8,835 bases of DNA from positions 1 through 8,835 of the forward strand of contig CAMBZY010000103.1 in NCBI GenBank assembly GCA_945872325.1, read 5' to 3'. Source of the DNA: Candidatus Kuenenia stuttgartensis (GTDB lineage Bacteria; Planctomycetota; Planctomycetia; Isosphaerales; Isosphaeraceae). The notes under the pieces were generated by a model. The model saw only the letters and a program-made list of their open reading frames with translations, was not told where the DNA came from and did not search any database. Made by a program: the position numbers and the translations under genes. Below are positions 6,959 through 8,835 of the stretch, in pieces (the stretch's first letter is position 1; every line of letters starts with the position of its first letter).

Positions 6959-7044
6959 TTCTTACGGTGGCGGATTCTGGCTCTCATTTTACGCTTCTTC
7001 CGACCGACTTTCCGACGCCCCTTGCCTCGACGGCGACTGGCCAT
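6955..7044 (-). CDS. 29-residue, extremely basic mini-protein, probably ribosome-associated
   Basis: The product has 29 residues. It starts MASRRRGKGRRKVG, ends KMRARIRHRKK, and contains no acidic residues. More than half of it is Lys or Arg. That composition is typical of tiny ribosomal proteins such as bTHX and the bS22/COX24-like peptides. The KKRKMRARIRHRKK end recalls the latter, but I cannot assign it to a named family from memory. The start is well fixed: AAAGGAGGT lies just upstream at ideal spacing. An in-frame TTG at 7146 would extend it to 63 residues but overlaps the predicted -10 box, so it should not be on the transcript. A strong promoter, the ideal ribosome site and a terminator point to high expression. 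It is likely to be missed by annotation pipelines because of its length. Confidence 0.8.
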   Translation of the reverse strand: MASRRRGKGRRKVGRKKRKMRARIRHRKK

Positions 7045-7047
7045 AAG

Positions 7048-7056
7048 ACCTCCTTT
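7048..7056 (-). promoter_or_regulatory. Near-perfect Shine-Dalgarno of the mini-protein gene
   Basis: On the minus strand AAAGGAGGT is followed by CTT (3 nt) and the ATG, giving the spacing expected for strong initiation. It is the best ribosome site in the window, far better than those of the neighbouring genes, and it decides the start codon at 7044. Confidence 0.9.
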
Positions 7057-7070
7057 GAAGGTGTAAGTTT

Positions 7071-7132
7071 CGAATCCGACAACGGATCCGGACTGTTTCT
7101 CATCGTACAGGATCTTGACAATCTTGCACGAT
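7071..7132 (-). promoter_or_regulatory. Leader of the mini-protein mRNA with two stem-loops
   Basis: The leader is about 95 nt and can fold into two hairpins. The promoter-proximal one pairs ATCGTGCA with TGTACGAT (7132-7125 with 7109-7102; 8 bp with one G-U; 15-nt loop). The second pairs CGGATCCG with CGGATTCG (7090-7083 with 7078-7071; 8 bp with one G-U; TTGT loop) and ends 14 nt before the Shine-Dalgarno. Ribosomal protein mRNAs often carry such leaders for feedback control. That role is an inference here, since this gene is only ribosomal-like. Confidence 0.4.
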
Positions 7133-7145
7133 CTTAAGTGTAGCA

Positions 7146-7175
7146 ATTATAGCCATGTGTTTGAGGAAAACGCAA
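7146..7175 (-). promoter_or_regulatory. Promoter of the mini-protein gene
   Basis: On the minus strand a perfect TATAAT (7151-7146) lies 18 bp downstream of TTGCGT (7175-7170), which matches the first three bases of the -35 consensus. Transcription would start near 7139, giving a leader of about 95 nt and a whole transcript of about 300 nt to the terminator. Confidence 0.65.
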
Positions 7176-7339
7176 GTGCGCTTCGTCGTATTGGTTTTAT
7201 CGGCCAACCAACCGTTGCATCACAAGCACTTCTCGTTCATCATCTCATTTGATCTGATGAGTCGGCCCTAAGCTCGATCATCAACCATGACCCCATCTAC
7301 CATCCCATTCTCTATCGACCATCAAGAGTCCCATCCATC
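7176..7339 (+). promoter_or_regulatory. Upstream region of the exported MBL-fold gene
   Basis: No gene is supported here. It should hold the promoter of the plus-strand gene at 7340, but I find no convincing -35/-10 pair. Visible structure: an inverted repeat TTGGTT (7191-7196) with AACCAA (7206-7211); CTCAT (7244-7248) with ATGAG (7257-7261); and a G-poor stretch from about 7280 with seven copies of CCAT up to the start codon. AAGAG (7324-7328) lies about 11 nt before the ATG and is a poor ribosome site. Confidence 0.4.
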
Positions 7340-8413
7340 ATGAAGCTCAATCTTCGCTGCCTTTCCCGACTTGCCCTGCTCTCAACCCTCGCCCTCACAA
7401 GCCTCCAGGTCACTTCCCAAACACACGCCGCCGAACCCCTTGAAATCGTTTTTGTCGATGTCATGGGCGGCGCTGCGACCCTGATCTGTACCCCTGAAGG
7501 TGAAACCATCCTCCTCGATTCAGGCTGGCCAGGGCTCGACGATCGTGACCCAAAACGCATCGTTTATGTCCTCAAAGAAGTTCTTAAAAAAGAAAAACTC
7601 GACCACCTCCTCAGCACCCACTGGCACACCGATCACTATGGTGGTGTCGAAGGTCTGGCCAAACGCGTCGAAATCGGCCGGTTCTGGGATCGCGGTCTCC
7701 CTGAAGATCCAGGCGTCGATCCAGCCAACTTCCCTGACGGCCCGAAAATGGACGACAAACTCGGTATCGCCTATCGTGCCGCCTCAAAAGGCAAGCGCAC
7801 CGTCCTCAAGGCCGGCGACCATATCCCCCTCAAAGGCGACATGAAAGTGACCATTCTGGCAGCCAGTGGCAAAGTCATGGCTGCACCCGCAAACTCCAAG
7901 CCCAACACGCTTTGCGAAACCGCTCCAGCTGACAAGAACAAGGACGATAGCGATAACGCCCTTTCGATCGTCACCAAATTCCAGCTCGGCAAGTTCGACT
8001 TTTTTGACGCCGGCGACCTGACCTGGAACATCGAGCGCCAGCTTGTTTGCCCAACCAACCTGGTCGGCGAAGTCGACCTCTATCAAGTCACCCACCACGG
8101 GATGGACATTTCCAACCACCCCACTCTGATGAAGTCGCTCAACCCCGGTGTGGCCATCATGAACAACGGCCCTCGCAAAGGTGGCTCCGCAAACACCGTC
8201 AAATGGCTGAGAGAACTGCCGAACCTCAAAGCTGCCTATGCTTTACACAAAAACGCCGGAACCAGCGAGGCCGACAATCTGGCCCCTGAAATGACCGCCA
8301 ACCATGACATCCAGGGCGGCCAGTTCATCCGCGTCACAGTCGCTCCCGATGGATCAAGCTACAAGGTCCGTATCGGCGCCTACGGCAAAGAAGCGGAATA
8401 CCAGTCCAAGTAA
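7340..8413 (+). CDS. Exported ComEC-like metallo-beta-lactamase-fold hydrolase
   Basis: The 357-residue product starts with a signal peptide (MKLNLRCLSRLALLSTLALT and following; likely cleavage near THA-A-EP, residues 30-31), so it should be periplasmic or secreted. The mature part has the metallo-beta-lactamase fold of the ComEC/Rec2 C-terminal domain type: strand IVFVDVMGGAATLI (37-49), LLDSGWPG (58-65), the metal motif STHWHTDHYGG (His94, His96, Asp98, His99), SDNALSIV (204-211), FFDAGDLTW (221-229) and VTHHGMDISNHP (250-261). All metal-site elements appear intact. There are no ComEC membrane domains, so this is a free-standing relative and not a DNA-uptake channel. Its substrate is unknown; phosphodiester or phosphonate-type hydrolysis is only a family-level possibility. 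The gene has a weak ribosome site, and the next gene follows after 45 nt with no terminator visible, so they may be co-transcribed. Confidence 0.88.
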   Translation: MKLNLRCLSRLALLSTLALTSLQVTSQTHAAEPLEIVFVDVMGGAATLICTPEGETILLDSGWPGLDDRDPKRIVYVLKEVLKKEKLDHLLSTHWHTDHYGGVEGLAKRVEIGRFWDRGLPEDPGVDPANFPDGPKMDDKLGIAYRAASKGKRTVLKAGDHIPLKGDMKVTILAASGKVMAAPANSKPNTLCETAPADKNKDDSDNALSIVTKFQLGKFDFFDAGDLTWNIERQLVCPTNLVGEVDLYQVTHHGMDISNHPTLMKSLNPGVAIMNNGPRKGGSANTVKWLRELPNLKAAYALHKNAGTSEADNLAPEMTANHDIQGGQFIRVTVAPDGSSYKVRIGAYGKEAEYQSK

Positions 8414-8458
8414 GACCTTCCATAGATCAATCCCATCCGCCTGATCATAAGGTGAATC

Positions 8459-8835
8459 ATGTCCATACGCCGTTTCCTGATCACTTTCGCAAGCCTGTTT
8501 ACCATGACTCTCATGGGTGGAGCGCAGACCACTCAAGCCCAGCCCAATTCGGCTAAACTTCTGGACGAACTCTCCAAGCTCGAAAAATCGAGCTGGGAGA
8601 TGATGAAAACTCGCGACTCTGCCTCGATCCGCAAATACACGACCGCCGACTTCCTCTGGATCTTCTCGGATGGGACACGCGTCCACAGCCGCGATGTCGA
8701 GAAGTACCTCCAGAATTACGAACTGGCAAGCTATAAGATGTCTGAGGCGGAAGTCATCAGCTTTGACGAACATGCCGCAGTACTTGTCTATAAGCTGACT
8801 TACGTGGGCGGAAACAAGGGCGAGAAGCACGTCTC
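8459..8835 (+). CDS. Exported NTF2-like (DUF4440/SnoaL type) protein, 3'-truncated by window edge
   Basis: The frame is open from the ATG at 8459 to the end of the window (125 complete codons). AAGGTG at 8449-8454, 4 nt before the ATG, is a good ribosome site. The N-terminus is a signal peptide (MSIRRFLITFASLFTMTLMG, likely cleaved near QA-QP, residues 27-28). The mature part reads like a DUF4440 or SnoaL-like cone: a helix with LEKSSWEMMKTRDSASIRKY (41-60), then TADFLWIFSDGTRV (62-75), a short helix and the strands VISFDEHAAVLVYKLTYVG (99-117). Such domains are small ligand-binding or enzymatic pockets with very varied roles, so no function can be given. It probably shares a transcript with the upstream exported hydrolase. 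Confidence 0.75.
   Translation, partial: MSIRRFLITFASLFTMTLMGGAQTTQAQPNSAKLLDELSKLEKSSWEMMKTRDSASIRKYTTADFLWIFSDGTRVHSRDVEKYLQNYELASYKMSEAEVISFDEHAAVLVYKLTYVGGNKGEKHV

Noticed and set aside
6713..7066. Plus-strand 117-codon frame across the terminator and the mini-protein gene
   Set aside because: It is antisense to the mini-protein, crosses a strong hairpin, and its Arg/Leu-rich tail is the mirror of the K/R codons on the other strand.
7115..7144. Plus-strand TTGACA (7115-7120) as a promoter for the MBL-fold gene
   Set aside because: No good -10 lies at 16-18 bp; the best hexamer matches only three of six positions, and it is about 200 nt from the gene.
7045..7146. 63-residue version of the basic protein starting at TTG 7146
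   Set aside because: Its start overlaps the predicted -10 box, so it would lie upstream of the transcript; the perfect ribosome site points to 7044.
1..8835. A mobile element, CRISPR array or defence system
   Set aside because: No transposase, integrase, tandem direct repeats with spacers, nuclease or toxin-antitoxin pair is visible; the genes look chromosomal and housekeeping-like.

Overview
The window looks like a core-type chromosomal segment of a Gram-negative bacterium, most likely a planctomycete of moderate G+C content. This is an inference, and no single gene proves it. It rests on three things: a stand-alone lpxA (hence an outer membrane with lipid A), a pair of large multi-repeat SPFH/band-7 proteins, and a tiny K/R-rich ribosome-type protein. 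There are no insertion sequences, phage genes, CRISPR repeats, tRNAs or rRNAs.

Layout. Positions 1-2100 (+) carry the end of a leucine biosynthesis operon: leuC, cut at its 5' end, then leuD, closed by a clear intrinsic terminator. Positions 2101-3125 (+) carry a separate one-gene unit, lpxA, with a candidate promoter, a leader hairpin and its own terminator. Positions 3149-6691 (-) carry two adjacent, paralogous, membrane-anchored SPFH proteins with only 3 nt between them. They run convergently with lpxA and probably share its terminator hairpin. Upstream of this operon lie two tandem palindromes.

Positions 6838-7175 (-) form a compact transcription unit of about 300 nt. It has a consensus-like promoter, a leader with two hairpins, a perfect Shine-Dalgarno sequence, a 29-codon gene for a very basic protein, a hairpin over the stop codon and an intrinsic terminator. 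Positions 7176-8835 (+) hold a leader rich in CCAT repeats, a secreted ComEC-like metallo-beta-lactamase-fold protein, and the start of a secreted NTF2-like (DUF4440/SnoaL type) protein cut by the window end.

How the genes work together. LeuC and LeuD form isopropylmalate isomerase. LpxA starts lipid A synthesis. The SPFH pair probably co-assembles in the inner membrane with its large domains in the periplasm, similar to HflK/HflC. The basic mini-protein is probably a ribosome-associated peptide. The last two genes encode exported proteins of unknown substrate. The parts most worth a second look are the SPFH pair and the small basic-protein unit. I do not see strong evidence for a new defence or mobile system.
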